Notes: generated by a model not told the origin, from the letters alone. 64,000 bases of DNA from Ananas comosus (GCF_001540865.1 NC_033632.1:9854888-9918887); one strand, 5' to 3'; shown: positions 1 through 12,177, numbered from the stretch's first letter. A program made the numbers and translations.

Positions 1-1136
1 TTACTAACCTAGTGGATACTAGTTATTGTCTACATTCGTTTTACTGATTGAGAATTCCGATCAAATAGAATCGAGAGGTAGAACCATAGCATACTATAGA
101 CCACATGATGTTTGAAATATGATTGCTCTGTTTTGCTTGCTTGCCATTTGTGCTCATTCCCACACGCTTGGGGTAGCTCCCTACAAGCCGCACTCCGGAG
201 TTGCCCTAAGCGACAGTTGCTCCGTACGTGCGGGTTGGGTCGAAGTGGATTGGCCTGTGGGAGTGTATACACCACGGGGCCATTAGCACGGCGCAAGCCG
301 GACTACCTGGGTAGGTCCTGATGATGAAAGGATAAACTCTACTGAGGATAAAGTACTTAAATTGAGCAAATGACGGTAATGAATTGCTTATCTAGTTAAA
401 GTGTACAGTAGTACTTCAACCTTCATGCAATCTATTCCCCAATTAATGTCATACGATATAGAAGTTGCTATATTCTCTAATCACGCTGTTCATTACTGAG
501 TGAAGGTTACACATGTTGACTACGATTGCTATAATATCATGCTTATTATCATGTAATTATCGGTTTTTGTTCTCATTTAGTGCACCTCCACTCGACCTAG
601 TGGTGTAATTCGCCGAGACTGGCGCTTACCACTGGGCCAACTCCATTGTTATGAGTTCCTCAGCCGGCCCTTTTTTGGTTTGTTTTTTACAGAGCCCATC
701 TCAGGATAGGCTAGGGATCGTGGCCAAGGGGAGTCGCTCTAGCTAGACATTGCTAGGATCTGCTATCGATTCACCTTGCTACTCGGGCGTAGGCGAGGTG
801 AATGTCCCTATGTATAGAGAGACCACCATTGGTACTCCTAATGTGATTGTATACCCCGTGATGTATATTTTACTGTTTGAACCAGATATTTTGTTGTGAT
901 ACTCTTCCTGTGGTTGAGATTTTTTTGGAATTGAACTACTCTTTGTTCTGTTACTAGATCAGTATATTGCTTGTACATTGCTCTGATACCCAGGATTAGG
1001 ACTTTCTTTGTTTTCTTCTATCGACTTGCGTTTCTTCGTAGACAAGCCTTATATACTGTGAAAAAAAGGTGCGTAGATGGCGGGTCCTGTGCACGTACCG
1101 ATATGACTTCCGCTGGTACCCCCGCGCGGTGTGACA
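1..1136 (+). mobile_element. 3' part of a long gypsy-type LTR, cut by the window edge
   Basis: The segment at about 110-330 resembles about 32680-32880 (the phrase around 'cactccggagttg', then a 'ccacggggccattag' block), and about 585-1136 resembles about 33100-33632. Both end in a GGGTC...GCACGTACCG...TTCCGCTG block followed by GTGACA. The related copy at 30940-33632 is bounded by a TSD, so this is read as the 3' portion of an LTR of the same broad family ending at 1136. No PBS follows, so it is a 3' LTR or a solo LTR. Short reading frames here are LTR sequence, not genes. Confidence 0.7.
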
Positions 1137-1474
1137 GTATGTGTATGTATGTATGTATTTGTAGTTGTGTATGTAATGTATGTAATGCGTATCGTATGTG
1201 TATGGTATGTATTTATCGTATGTATTGTATCATATGTATGGTGTATGATGTATGTATGTATTCATGTATGTATGTATGTAATGTGTATGTATGTTATGTA
1301 TGTTATGTATGTGATGTATGTATGTTATGTATGTATGTGTATGTATGTAATGTATATATGTAATGTATGATGTATGTATATGTATGTATGTTTTATATAT
1401 AGTAGTAATGTATGTCTGTATTTATGTATATTTATTATATATATATATATATATAGTATATGATATTATATATA

Positions 1475-1514
<40 letters not shown>
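1137..1514. repeat. (TATG)n followed by (TA)n microsatellite
   Basis: GTATGTATGT-type tetranucleotide repeats with ATG/TG interruptions run from the LTR end to about 1400. Nearly pure (TA)n follows at about 1435-1514. Reading frames rich in Met, Tyr, Val and Cys in this stretch are translations of the repeat. Confidence 0.95.
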
Positions 1515-1517
<3 letters not shown>

Positions 1518-1743
1518 GAGTCCAGCTACGATGTTTGTAAAAGCACCAAGTACTTGGTACTTGTAAATTTTTACCGTTAGATCTATGCTTTTGATCATTT
1601 TCAACCGTTAGATTATACTATTCAACCAATCACCTACTCAACCCTAGGGGGCCCATATCATCCTAACCGCACATCCCTTAATCCAATGGCCAAAAATCTA
1701 CAAGCACCAATAACTTGTTACTTTTAAAAACATAGGAGCTCAA
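1515..1743 (-). mobile_element. TA-flanked foldback MITE (M1)
   Basis: A 229-bp unit lies between (TA)n on the left and an AT/TATG tract on the right. Its reverse complement matches 59035-59263 over its whole length. Shared blocks include the 'gagctc' end, 'caccaagt', 'gggcccatatcat', 'tgcggttag' and the central 'taacggt' motifs. The two ends fold back on each other: 'agcaccaagtacttggtactt' on one side and 'gcaccaataacttgttactttt' on the other, inverted. No coding capacity. Non-autonomous element; family name unknown. Confidence 0.82.
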
Positions 1744-1949
1744 TTATATATATGTATATATATGTATACATGTATATGTTGAGGCGAATAGAGGATGGAA
1801 TCCTCGCGAATCGGCGACCATTTCTGGTGAAGCAAAAATGCTGATTTGATGATCCGATAGTGCCGGAGGTGCTAGTGCAATCTGTTCGCAGATCCGACGA
1901 GCTTATCGTCCAAGTTTGCATGAAATTCGAAAGGGGTCAATATTAGAAA
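1744..1949. other. TA tract and unrecognised unique sequence
   Basis: A short (TA)n/TATG tract (1744-1777) is followed by about 170 bp of mixed sequence with no recognised feature. Confidence 0.6.
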
Positions 1950-4900
1950 ATTCATATTTTTGAAAAAAATCTGAATATTTTATGTATCATTTCACGTGAA
2001 ATCGCACGTGGAGGTACTATCGTGCATTTCACGCGTGCTTTGAGGGATTGAGGAAGAATTTCTGCATTCTTGTGGGCTTTCGTGCAATTTTTTCTAATCT
2101 CTATATAGTGCAACCTAGGGTTTCTCCTCTCATTTGAAACCCTAGCCCTACTTCGATCCCTCTTACATCGAGCCCTAGCCGCATCCTCTTCTTCTTCCTC
2201 TTCCTTTTGCACCACACCACCCGTAGCAGTCGGAGACCACCTTCGGCCATCGGAGCTCTCCTCTTATCTTTCTTTTTCTCACCTTTCATCTTCCTCTTCT
2301 CTCAGTTTGGCCAAGAAACCCCCACCTCCGACCACGTCGCTTTTGAGACCTCGCTGCCGAGCCCTCTTAGTCCTACGACCAGCTTTCGACCTAAGTCGAC
2401 ACCGCCATGCGTCGCTGTGCTGGGAGGAACTCGCCTCCACCCGATCTAGTACTCCTCGGGCCGCGATCTCTTGATCGCCCCCACCACCACCTCCTCACCT
2501 ACGCCGCCGGCTTTGGAGGGTCTCTAGGGACCCTCGGTGTGGAACCCAACCGCCTCCGGCCACCATCATTGTTGGAAATATGAAGCCCTAGCCTGGAGGA
2601 CTTTAGTTCTCAGCTGAGGTTGTCAAACTGCCATCGTAATCACCTCCCGTCGTGGGCCAACGCACACACTAGCGCCCCCCCATTGGCCGCACCCACTCCC
2701 TACCGACGCGCGCACCGCCTTTCTGCTAAAGCTCGGGCCGAGCGCCCCCTGCCCCGCCCAAGCCCGATCTAGGGTTTTTCTAAGTTGGTCCTTCACTTCT
2801 GTCCATCTGAGAGGCCGCAGATCCTCCGAAGTGTGAGCATGGTGACCCCAGGGTGCCGCTGACATTCGTGCTCACCCTTGTTGCTATAGGAAAAGCCCAG
2901 CTTGTCCAATCCGATCGTGTCGCTCTTGGTGACCTTTCAAAATAGGGTTCACGTAGACCCAATACACTTCTCCACCACTGTTCATGCTCCGAAGAGCAAG
3001 CACAGACTTCGGTACGTTGAGACCTATCAGCGAGTACTGCTTGTTGGTCTTAAAACTTCATGATTTTTGGTAACGCTTATACATTACTAATTTCATGCAT
3101 TATTATTGCAATTAGTAGTAGATTATGGGCTTCTATGTAATTTTAGCAGCGAGGTCTACCTCAAGCAGTGTGAGGTCACTGTGACCCCTGGACTGGTTGT
3201 CCAGAGTTCCGAGGCCCTCGCGAAACTCGATATTGGTTTTGGTACGTTTTCTGGCTAAATCGCTGGCGGAACATGGTTTTCGACTCGGGATTCACTTTTA
3301 TTGATGTGAATGCCCCAGGTTTGTCACCGGACCTTGTTGACTAGTTGCTCTCATTGTCTCAGGTATCCGGAGACAACGAGTGAGCGACGGATGGTTTCGG
3401 TGCCGAAAATGGCATTTCCGAAAAACCGGAACGGTATGATAATTGCTGATTAGTTTCAGAGCATGAAACCTTGTGTTTGCTGCCCGACACCCAAATCAGT
3501 GCATATTGGGTCATTAAGTGACTTATGGTGTGAATCGAAGCATTCCAGGACACTTCGCATGTCTCTGGGACATCACGGTGCGTTTTCGGGATTCCTGACT
3601 AGTTAGAAAGTCAGTAATCGAAACCGAACTTCTGGAGGTTACGGGCTTGTGAATGCAGTTTTGTGAGTCATTTGGGGTTCGAGCCTGACTCTGTTTTGAT
3701 CTTTCGTAGGTTCGGTTGACGATATGGTGCACCTAGGGAGTTAGGTGCTTCGTTGGACACCAGTGGGTACTTCGATCTGAAGTCGCTTCTATGGTGTACT
3801 AGTTCGGTGATGTTCCTTCCTCTCTCCTCTTTATCTGTTATACACACATGTTTTTCTACTGGGCACATCACCATTTGACTTCACTCCTTAGTGCTCTACT
3901 TTAGTTTCTATCTATGTTGTGGTGATCTAGTAGTAGAGCGGTAGCATATATTGATTATGCATGAGTTATCATCTGGATGGAACTGAGTGGTAGGTTCGTG
4001 TGAGTTCTGTGATGCAGATGACCTAATTGGTCGATTCACCCTTGGTGGATTGCTTGTCGGCTATTCGCTGATTGATGGCTATTGATCATATCGCATCGAT
4101 CACCATAGCTCGTATGTATTTCACATACACCAGCGATTTGGTCACCGCATTAGTGTTCTTTTTCAAAAAAGTGACCATACTCTTAATTCGTGAGCCCTAA
4201 TCTATTGCTAGGATCACATGCCAGGTAGAGCAGACATGGCAGTTGCCTGAGGTCTTTAGATCGACATGACGGTTTGATTGGATATTTTTGGACTATTGGT
4301 CCGGTTGATGCATTTATATGTATACAGTAACGGTAGTTGTATGCTTAGCATTATTTTCTTTTAGTTCATATTTGCTACTGTGTAACTTTTTTTATATCAT
4401 ATATCTCGATTACCAGTGAGTATACTCGCCCTCGTCAGCTTGCGGTACCCACTGGAAGATCTTTTGTTGGTTTCTCACCTCTCTCATTTTCAAGTGATCT
4501 TAGTGGTAGGGGTGAGGGCGGTGCATGAGGTGTGGTAGCTAGTGAGCAGTAGAGGTCCCGACCATTCTGGCATGGATTTTGGTTATTTGATTCCTACCCT
4601 TTTGCTATTCATTAATAAATAGAATGGTTGTGGTTCAGTACTTGATTGTTTAATTCATGAGATTAAATAATAATGGTTTTGATATGTATGTGGTTTTATG
4701 GTTAAGCTCATTTTCTACCCCTCATAGTAATCGGTTTTCAAAAGAAAAAAAAAATTCGTGTGAAAAATGGATTTTAAATAATTTTTCAAATTTTATCATG
4801 ATCTTAATATTTCAAAACTAAGTTTCGGGTGGAAAGTACTTTTCAATGATAGAACTAATTGGTGAATCTGCATTTGTATCATCCTTTACTTAAGAAGTGC

Positions 4901-5050
4901 TTAGGGTATGCATCATCTTAAGAATGACTAGGAATGGTTTTGGAATCAATATGCATTATGAATATGGTTGTGAGTGTGAGTGGATACGTGAGTTGTGGCA
5001 TGTATTTGTAGTGGTACGTCATCCCGTAAGCAAGGTTGCAAAAAAAAAGG
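1950..5050 (+). mobile_element. Degenerate plus-strand copy of LTR family A
   Basis: Several blocks match, inverted, the family-A LTRs at 17-27 kb. One is 'ctggactggttgtccagag' near 3190-3220 (inverse of about 18735-18755). Another is 'cgccctcgtcagcttgcggtacccact' near 4430 (inverse of about 20570-20600). A third is 'ttttctacccctca' near 4710 (inverse of about 20295). The 5' side has the same 'aaccctaggg/ctagccc' leader-like sequence. The ends are not resolved and no TSD was found, so the boundaries are approximate. The many C-rich reading frames inside show no recognised domain. Confidence 0.6.
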
Positions 5051-5660
5051 CACTTTTTCGCTGACTCTATTTTCATATTGGTACTCTTTCTAAAAAGATT
5101 TTATAAAAAGATACCCTAGGACATGACAGAAAACTACTTTTTTTCCTACAATTCAAATACTACAGAACACAAAAAAAAGATAAATTATTTTTCACAATCT
5201 TACGTTGAACCTAATGGACCCTAAGGTAGTGCTGGTGCCCCGTACACGGAGGTGGTATTATCAGGTGCATTACGGAAGCAGCGGCGGCAGAGAATTGAGT
5301 TGGGGAGTTAGGTGTGAGAGCCAAGCCGATTGTAACTTCTATCCCATGTGATTTTTCGAATTTTGGACACTGCAGTATAGTGTGCATCATATTACAAGGG
5401 TATTGGGTAAAGAATTTCACACTTTATTATTCTTCAGGATAAATATTTATATACATATGAGAGAATATTCTAGAGACTATTTTACAAGAGAATAATAAAA
5501 CATATGGTAAATAATCATCAGCTTGAAATGTTTCCTTCTATATGATGATTCAATCAATTCCTTATAAATGGGGCTGATTTGAAAAACTTCTTTCTATAGC
5601 ATTGCTGTCTTTATTTTCTGATTTTGAGGATTAGATTGCTCCGTTGAATATGATTGAAAT
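5051..5660. other. No recognised feature
   Basis: AT-rich sequence with poly-A runs, plus a moderately GC-rich patch at 5215-5350 whose reading frames match nothing recognised. Confidence 0.5.
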
Positions 5661-5978
5661 TTGTTATCTTCTATAACTTTGTTTCCTTCTATACATCAGA
5701 GGCATTTGGGATTTGATTTCATTTTTGAAAGATATTTTTGTACTTTACCTTCGATATTAATAAAAGCTCTTGTTCTGACCAAACTATTTTTTTCTACATT
5801 AATTTTCTTTGGGATATATTTTTTGCCTGCTTGTTCTAACAAAAGCAGTTTTCCTTTTAGACCAACTGCATGTTGATGACTTCAGTTTTGATTGTGTTTA
5901 CAAAGTAAAATAAGTTAAACAACCAACAGTAAAATATGCCATAATAAATTTAGAATAAAATAAGAAAATACAACATAC

Positions 5979-6231
5979 CTTCACCAAATTATCACAAACA
6001 TATCTCTCACACATAATTGTTTTATCTTTGTCATTCCAACCAAAGCCACTTGCATCTAGTCCAAGCATTTCTGCTATAACATTATATTGCCTTTTCCAAA
6101 GTTTCACCGCAAGTCAATATATCGTCGCTCCTTTGGCAATTTCTCGTGCATCCATTTCTCCAATTGTTGCAAGTACCCTGTTCGAAAAGTTCCGTTGTCG
6201 CCCTCCATTGATCCGAATTAGTGAGATCTAG
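5979..6231 (-). pseudogene. Decayed Myb/SANT-like domain exon (copy 1)
   Basis: Minus-strand translation gives YLQQLEKWMHEKLP, then after a frameshift KLWKRQYNVIAEML...GFGWNDKDKTIMCE...NLVK. This is the pattern of the plant Myb/SANT-like DNA-binding domain (Myb_DNA-bind_3 type: L..QY....ML..SGFGW......I......W..). The family includes Harbinger-associated proteins. The reading frame breaks near 6110 and the final domain Trp is absent. A splice donor (AAG|GTATGTTG, minus strand) ends the exon at 5979. A second remnant of the same exon lies at 15995-16246. Probably a dead transposon-associated or host gene fragment. Confidence 0.65.
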
Positions 6232-6599
6232 TAAGTACTCAATAAGCTTTTCATCTTTCTTTTTAAGTCCATCGATCTTTAATGTCTTTATTCTTTTTCC
6301 AACTGGCTTATTTCATAATAAGAATATAGATTATATATTTCAAACAGTTAAATCAAACTACATCTTATAATTTTGATATGAAGAATAATAAGTTCAAATT
6401 ACACAACATAATAAAAGTGCGTCATATAAAGTTCAACAAAACTTTTCAACATGAAAGGAAGTTCAACTTGAAGTATGCAAAAGAAAACGGATGCACTATA
6501 AATCAGCCACATGTGAATATAAATTTTCTTACATGAATTCCAGTTTTTTCTTCCACGTCTCCACTGATTGAATATATTTTGGGCCAACTGATTGCTAAA
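6232..6599. other. AT-rich flank of the Myb/SANT remnant
   Basis: AT-rich sequence. The first about 60 bases still parallel 16247-16310; beyond that nothing is recognised. Confidence 0.5.
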
Positions 6600-7330
6600 T
6601 GCATTCCAAGCCTAATCTGAGTTGAATTTATAATTAAAATCTAAGACATAAATTTAATTTACAATTTGAATTTAAAATTTAAGTTATAACTTATCATTGA
6701 AATTAAATTTTAAAATAAAAGTTCAACACAAAAATTAGAATATTTATTCAAATTTGAATTCATAATTTGAATTTATAATTTGAATCATATATTAATTTAC
6801 TCTTTGATCTTAAATTCGGAATTCAAATATGAATTCAAAATTTTTAATTAATATTTAAATTAAAATTAAAATTTGAGTTTAAATCACAATTAATTGAATC
6901 GGACATTCAAATTCATAATTTGAATTCAAATTCAAACTGAAACTTACTATTGAAATTAAATGTAAATAACAAATTTAAATCTGAATTGAACTTTGAAATT
7001 TTAAATTTTAAATTCAAATTTCAGTCAATAATTTAAATTTATAGTTGGAGCAGTTTGACTTCAATTTTCAAATTGAAGTTCTTAACTAAAATAATTTGAT
7101 TAAAATTTAAAATTTAAAATTAAAATTAAAATTAAAATTTTAGAATTCAAATTTAAATGAATAAAATTTTAAAATTTAAATTTAAGTATAAAGTCACAAA
7201 TTTGAATTTAAAATTTTACGTTGAATTTTAATTTACAAATAAAATTCAAAATGTGATCATAATTTTAATTCAAATTTAAAGTGAAATTGAACTTTAAAAA
7301 TAAATTTAAATATTAAAGTTAAGATCAAAT
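6600..7330. repeat. AT-rich 'aatttgaattcaaatt' repeat block (copy 1)
   Basis: About 730 bp built of short permutations of AATTTGAATT/AAATTTAAAATT. The same block, in the same orientation, recurs at 14790-15380 with long collinear matches, for example 'gaaattaaattttaaaataaaa' followed by 'gttcaac/attcaac'. It is therefore a dispersed repeat and not merely low complexity. In each copy a Myb/SANT remnant lies within about 1 kb, but on opposite sides. Confidence 0.75.
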
Positions 7331-7660
7331 ATAACCTATTAGCTAAGATTTCTACTTTCAGTGACTTCCAAATTTTTTGAGCCGAAGTCGAAAAAGTAAG
7401 ATTTAATTGTAACTCACTTTATCAGCCCACTTTTGTAAATTGACTTTCATATTCACTATCGTAAACCAATCAGTTGATAAGACGTCACTTTCTAAAAGTA
7501 TTACTTTCGAAACTTCACTTTCGGCGAATCAAACATAAGTCTTTTTTTTTTTGCTATAAACAATTATTTTTACTATTTGGTTCGCAGTAATAAAGATACG
7601 CTCGAAACTTGAGTTATTTGAAATAAATAATTGATTTCGGCCTGCCCTGGACCGAAATCA
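7331..7660. other. No recognised feature
   Basis: AT-rich unique sequence between the AT block and the SINE target-site duplication; no coding signal. Confidence 0.5.
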
Positions 7661-7671
7661 ATTACGGTAAA

Positions 7672-7794
7672 GGGCTTGGTGGTTGGTACCCTAGGTCCCA
7701 AATTCAAATCCTAGTTGATTCACATTTCCAGCTAAGTTTAGTTCTAAATGAAATAAACGAAGCGGGTAGCGTGCTACCTATCTCTCAAAAAAAA
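7672..7794 (+). mobile_element. tRNA-derived SINE, Au-like, 5'-truncated (copy 1)
   Basis: The body runs GGGCTTGGTGGTTGG...AATCCTAGTTGATT...ATGAAATAAACGAAGCGGGTAGCGTGCTACCTATCTCTC plus poly(A). It is flanked by an 11-bp imperfect TSD, ATTACGGTAAA (7661-7671) and ATTACAGTAAA (7795-7805). The same sequence, more complete, lies inverted at 33972-34122. The shared 3' 'GGGTAGCGTGCTACC' end resembles the Au SINE group of flowering plants. Truncation removes the A-box side of the Pol III promoter. Confidence 0.85.
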
Positions 7795-7805
7795 ATTACA
7801 GTAAA

Positions 7806-8530
7806 AAGAGGTGAAGGGAAAAAAAAAAAAAAACATGGGTAATGCTATTATATTTAAATATATTTAATTATGGTGCCAATTATTTTTTTTACTTAATTTG
7901 CATATTTAAAATATGATAAAAATTGATTAGTTAAGTTCTAGTATTTTTTAATTTAGTTTGTACATTTAAAATATGGTAGAAATTGATTTTTAATATCTTT
8001 ATATTTTACAATTTTATTGTTGCATTATTTTAATAAAATTAATGTGTTACTGTTAGAAGAATAATTTGGTTGTTTTAGATTAAATTCTTTAATTATATAG
8101 AAATATCATTATATTATTTTTATTTATTATATTATAACTTATTACTTATTAGGTTCTTTATTATTATACATAAATTATAGTCTTATATTTTTCACTTCAT
8201 ACCAAACAAACAAACAAACAGCAAAGCTGAAAAAAAATTTATTTTCACAGCTATGAAAACAAACATAGGAGGGGAGAAATATTTCTCACCTGAACTCCAG
8301 TTCAACCCAAAGTCCAGTTTCGATGAAACAAACAAGCCTTGAGCGGGGAAGGAACTTAGCTAATTCACTTGTTTGGTAATCTTCTCTATAATTAATTAAC
8401 ACCATTTCGTACGCTGCTCTTCTTCATAATATGCTGTTTTGTAAATTGCAAGAACAAAAGGACTAAACTGAGAGAAAAAGGTTATAAATAACAAATTGGG
8501 TTCCGTCTTGGGCCAACACCCAACAACGGT
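7806..8530. other. AT-rich spacer
   Basis: Poly-A/T-rich sequence with a short (CAAA)n run near 8203-8220. No gene or recognised element was seen before the GC-rich reading frame. Confidence 0.5.
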
Positions 8531-8625
8531 CCTGTGAGAAAGTGTTGCCTCCGCTCTGGGCGGCATTTAGCTGGTCGGGTTCTCCCTCCGGGAGCGGGAC
8601 CACCCGATCCGCCACGCCTGGGAGT

Positions 8626-8651
8626 CTATATATATATATATATATATATAC
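8626..8651 (+). promoter_or_regulatory. (TA)n TATA-like tract and telo-box leader of the 8.76-kb frame
   Basis: A (TA)n run lies about 110-130 bp upstream of the ATG at 8759. Between them are CCCAAACCCTAAA and CTAACCCTAAACCCTAAC motifs, which are telo-box-like and common in leaders of plant housekeeping genes. The layout suits a TATA promoter and a short 5' UTR. It could also be a chance microsatellite. Confidence 0.4.
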
Positions 8652-8758
8652 TTCCCAAATTCCCCTCTCCCCCAAACCCTAAAAATTCTCGTCGGGCTCC
8701 CCGTCCGTCTCTTCTTCTAACCCTAAACCCTAACTCCAAAACCCTAGCAGTGCGAGCG

Positions 8759-9058
8759 ATGGAGAAGGACGGCGCCCCTGCCGCTGCCTCGACGACCCCG
8801 AAGGATGTGGCTTTCCTTCTGAAGCGCCTGGAGAAGATGGAGGCACGGACCAAGCGCCTCGAGGACGCGGTCGAGGAACATCGGGAGAAGTTGCGTGAAT
8901 CATATGATTCCCTTTGCACGACGAAGGACGCCTTGGAAGCAGAGCACGAAGCCAGGAAGAGGACGGTGCGCGCCTTGCTGTTCCTGGAGAAGAGGATGAA
9001 CAAGGAGGAGCTGGCATGTTCACACTTTCTGCGCCTTCTTGTGAAATCCCGTTCCTAA
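8759..9058 (+). CDS. Small acidic/basic coiled-coil protein, function unknown
   Basis: A 99-aa frame starting at ATG 8759, in the context GCGAGCGATGG. The start was preferred over the in-frame ATG at 8534 because the TA tract and telo-box leader lie between them. Residues about 17-80 are almost entirely charged and helical (VAFLLKRLEKMEARTKRLED...) with heptad-like Leu/Met spacing, so a coiled coil is likely. An Ala/Pro-rich N-terminus precedes it. Codons are strongly GC-biased at third positions, unlike the AT-rich surroundings, which supports real or recently real coding DNA. No family was recognised. It may be a complete small protein or the first exon of a gene whose 3' part was lost, because gypsy debris begins within 2.4 kb. 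Confidence 0.5.
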   Translation: MEKDGAPAAASTTPKDVAFLLKRLEKMEARTKRLEDAVEEHREKLRESYDSLCTTKDALEAEHEARKRTVRALLFLEKRMNKEELACSHFLRLLVKSRS

Positions 9059-9606
9059 ATTTATCCTCCTTTTTGCTTGTTTATACTCTCTATTTATGTA
9101 GCTAGTCGTCTTGCATTTCTTCCTTCCTTCTTGAAGCTGTTGCCTTTGTTCGGGACACCGTGACAGGGAGAAACGGCTATTTATAAATCTTTTGCTCATA
9201 GATCATTCTCGTGATTGATTACTTTTGACATGTGCAACTTTTCTTCTTTTCTTTTCCTGTATTATTGAGTTTCAGAGAGAGATTAATTTGCAAAAGCGCT
9301 TTTGCGAGTAACAAAAAAATTTATTCGTATCCCGTGTTTTATATTTTATTGTGTAATGTTCCTAGTCCCGAACCTTTCCATTGGCAATTAGGTACGTAAC
9401 CTCTTCTAATTATTTGTAGAAATAATTGCAGAGCAGGATTGCTGCCCTCTTAGGTAGTTTTGATTCGGAAACAAACGAGAGAATAAGCTCTTGTTTTTTC
9501 CTTTTGTTTCTAAAGTTTTCCAGTTTCTGAAACAAACTGGTATAAGGTTGGAACTACTGTTCCAACTGTTTCCTGGAACTAGCTTGTTCCTCGATGAGAA
9601 CAAGAT
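9059..9606. other. 3' flank of the small gene
   Basis: T-rich sequence compatible with a 3' UTR. The stretch 9236-9390 has a diverged second copy at 12178-12400. The stretch 9430-9605 contains GTTTCTGAAACAAAC and GGAAC/GTTCC short inverted motifs, but no recognised element. Confidence 0.5.
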
Positions 9607-10350
9607 TAAGTAAAATCTAAATTTAATTTTAATGACAATAAATTATTAATTAATCTAATTAATATATTTAAATCATTAATTATTTCTTTAATAATTAAAT
9701 AATTAATTAATTTATTATTTATAATTAATTATTAATAATTAGAAATTTATTATTATTAATTTATTAGTTATAATTAATTATTAATAATTAGATAATTATT
9801 ATTATTAATTTATTATTTATTATTAATTATTAATAATATTTATTATTATTTATTAATAATTATTATTCTTAATAATAATCAATATTATTATTAATTTATT
9901 ATTTAAAATTAATTATTAATAATTATTATTCTTAATAATTAGATAATCGATATTATTATTAATTTATTATTTATAATTAATTATTAATAATTATTATTAT
10001 TATTATTATTTATCATTAGATAATTGATATTATTATTAATTTATTAATTTATAATTAATTAATTATTATTATTTATTATTTATTAATAAATATTAATCAT
10101 TAATTATTATAATAATAGAATATCATATTATTATTATTAATTTATTAATTCTATAATTAATTAATAAGAATAATTAATTATTATTATTATTTTTTAATAT
10201 ATAATAGTAAGAATAATTATTATTAATGGATAACGATATTATAATTTATTATTTTATAAATTATTCTAATAAATTATTATTTATAATTAATTATTTTAAT
10301 AATTAATTTATTATTTATTTTTAAATATATTTTGATGTTAATTAATTACA
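9607..10350. repeat. AT low-complexity block (TTATTAATAATTA permutations)
   Basis: About 740 bp of nearly pure A/T made of recurring 'aattaattattaataatta', 'ttattattattaattta' and similar phrases. No coding potential. The flanking 10370-10550 ends in 'gaaccaaacgcagccta', the sort of text seen at ends of plant MITEs. An AT-filled non-autonomous element is therefore possible, but no terminal inverted repeat was found. Confidence 0.85.
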
Positions 10351-11435
10351 TAATATAATTTTAATTTCAAATTATAACTCTTATTCTTCTTGTTCCAATC
10401 TAACCATCCAAACACTATTTATCTTATTCCTAAAAACAACACAATTTTCATCCAAACGCAAAATTGGTATAGTTCCTGCTTATACTTGAACTTGTATCTA
10501 TTTTTGAAACTAGCAGTTCTTATTTATACCCGAACCAAACGCAGCCTAACTTCCAAGGTCACTGTTATTGTCGTGATTGATACAGCACAAGATCTTTGTC
10601 ACGTCGCCATCGTTGATTAGTTAGGTGTTTTATTTCTTTATTTTGTCCTGAACATTTGCAACGTTAACTTCAGCCTGTGGATGCACTTTTTTCAACTTGA
10701 TTTGGAGAAAGAAGCGTATTAGTACCTGAATAGAAATACTTAAATAGAGCCCTGTCGCTTCAGCCGTAGTGGGCAAGGCCCATTACTACCCATTAATTCC
10801 CAATTTTTCTTCTTTTTATTATTAACTAGTGAAAGAGGCCGTCGCTTTACAGCAGGTAAAAATTATAATAGTAATTAATAATAAAAAAATATTAAATATT
10901 CTCTTGTATATCTTATTTGATATGTCCACCAAATGCATGTCATGGCGGAAAGGGAAAGTGGACGCGCATTAGTGAGAGAGAGGGAGGGAACGAGGGAAGC
11001 AAAAGATGAGAGATAGAGAATTGATGAATAGATTGGAGATAAAAAATTAAAAGTCTAGTGGAGGAAAGGAAAATGACCATAATGAATAATTGGAGATAGA
11101 GAGGTTAGGATTGTAAGATGGTAGTGAGATCATTTAAACATACTAATTGAAAGTTTGATAGTGGAATCGTTTGCATTAATTGAAAGTATAGTGGAGGGAA
11201 TGGAAAGGGTCATAATGAATAATTGTAGATAGAAACGGTAGAATGGTAGATGATAGTAGAACCATTTAAATATTTTAATTGAAAGTTTTGTTAGTGGAAC
11301 CATTTAAATACATTAATTGAAAGTTTTGTTTGTGGAACAATTTAAATACATTAATTGAAAGTTTAGTGAGAGAAAAAAGAAAGAGTCACATTCTAGTGAG
11401 GGTAAAAAAAATTTATTACCATATGGCAATAAACA
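10351..11435. other. Unrecognised spacer with short imperfect tandem repeats
   Basis: At about 11130-11380 a unit of roughly 40-50 bp recurs four to five times with variations. It contains 'atttaaatacattaattgaaagttt' and 'gtggaacca'. The remainder shows no coding or RNA signal. Confidence 0.55.
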
Positions 11436-11439
11436 TTAA

Positions 11440-12150
11440 AAATTCATGTAAGTTAATAGATGGTAGTGCTCAGCTTTAACTTGCTCCCACACAAGGCATT
11501 GAAACACATATCGGGCAATGTCTACGTTCATCCCAACCCGCCGAAAAGTCTCTTTTAAGTCTCGATATAGTGTATAGAATATATATGCGGTAGAATGCGC
11601 CTCTTCAAAATTTTCTCTTTTAGGCTCTGCATTACTTGGGACACAACCGATTTCCATGCCTCAGCGATCGCCCTCATGAATTCTAAAGTTTGCTGGTTTG
11701 CCCGCTCTCTCTTGGTCTGAATTTTCTTGATCATTGATTCAAATCCACCTTAATGCAATTGATCAAGATAGGTTGCATACTAAATCAAGTGGCTCATCGG
11801 GTGATGGGTTATTACCGCTAGATCCGATTTCTTGATGTCCTCTCAAATACCCTTTTGACACGTCAGTGAGGACGCAAGATTCCTTGTCTCCTTCGGACTA
11901 AGAGCATCAACCATTATATTGGCCTTTTCCGAATAATAGTCGATTGTCAGATCAAAATCCTTTATGTAGTTCAATTTATCTCCATTGCCTCAAATTCAAT
12001 TTTTTCTATATAAAACTATACTTCAAAATTTTATGATTATCCAAATTTCACATTTTCCTATAAAGATAGCTCCAAATCTTAAGAGCAAAAATCACGGCAA
12101 CTAACTCCAAATCATGTGAGGAGTAATTTTGCTTTTATGGCTTATAGATT
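11440..12150 (-). pseudogene. Ty3/gypsy pol remnant: RNase H to integrase zinc-binding domain
   Basis: On the minus strand, about 12140 down to 11880 reads KQNYSSHDLELVAVIFALKIW, then stop-riddled text and DLTIDYYSEKANIMVDALS. This is the C-terminal RNase H signature of Ty3/gypsy elements. Further on, about 11660-11440 reads EIGCVPSNAEPKRE, then HSTAYIFYTLYRDLKETF, then GMNVDIARYVFQCLVWEQVKAEH. This matches the integrase HHCC zinc-binding region. The second His and one Cys of that motif are altered. Order and orientation fit one pol gene (RNase H then integrase). No LTRs were recognised beside it. Confidence 0.82.
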
Positions 12151-12177
12151 CTCATGATTATCTTTAAAGTATTGAAA

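Noticed and set aside
971..1370. Long Met/Tyr/Val/Cys-rich reading frames
   Set aside because: Translations of the (TATG)n microsatellite; no non-repeat content.
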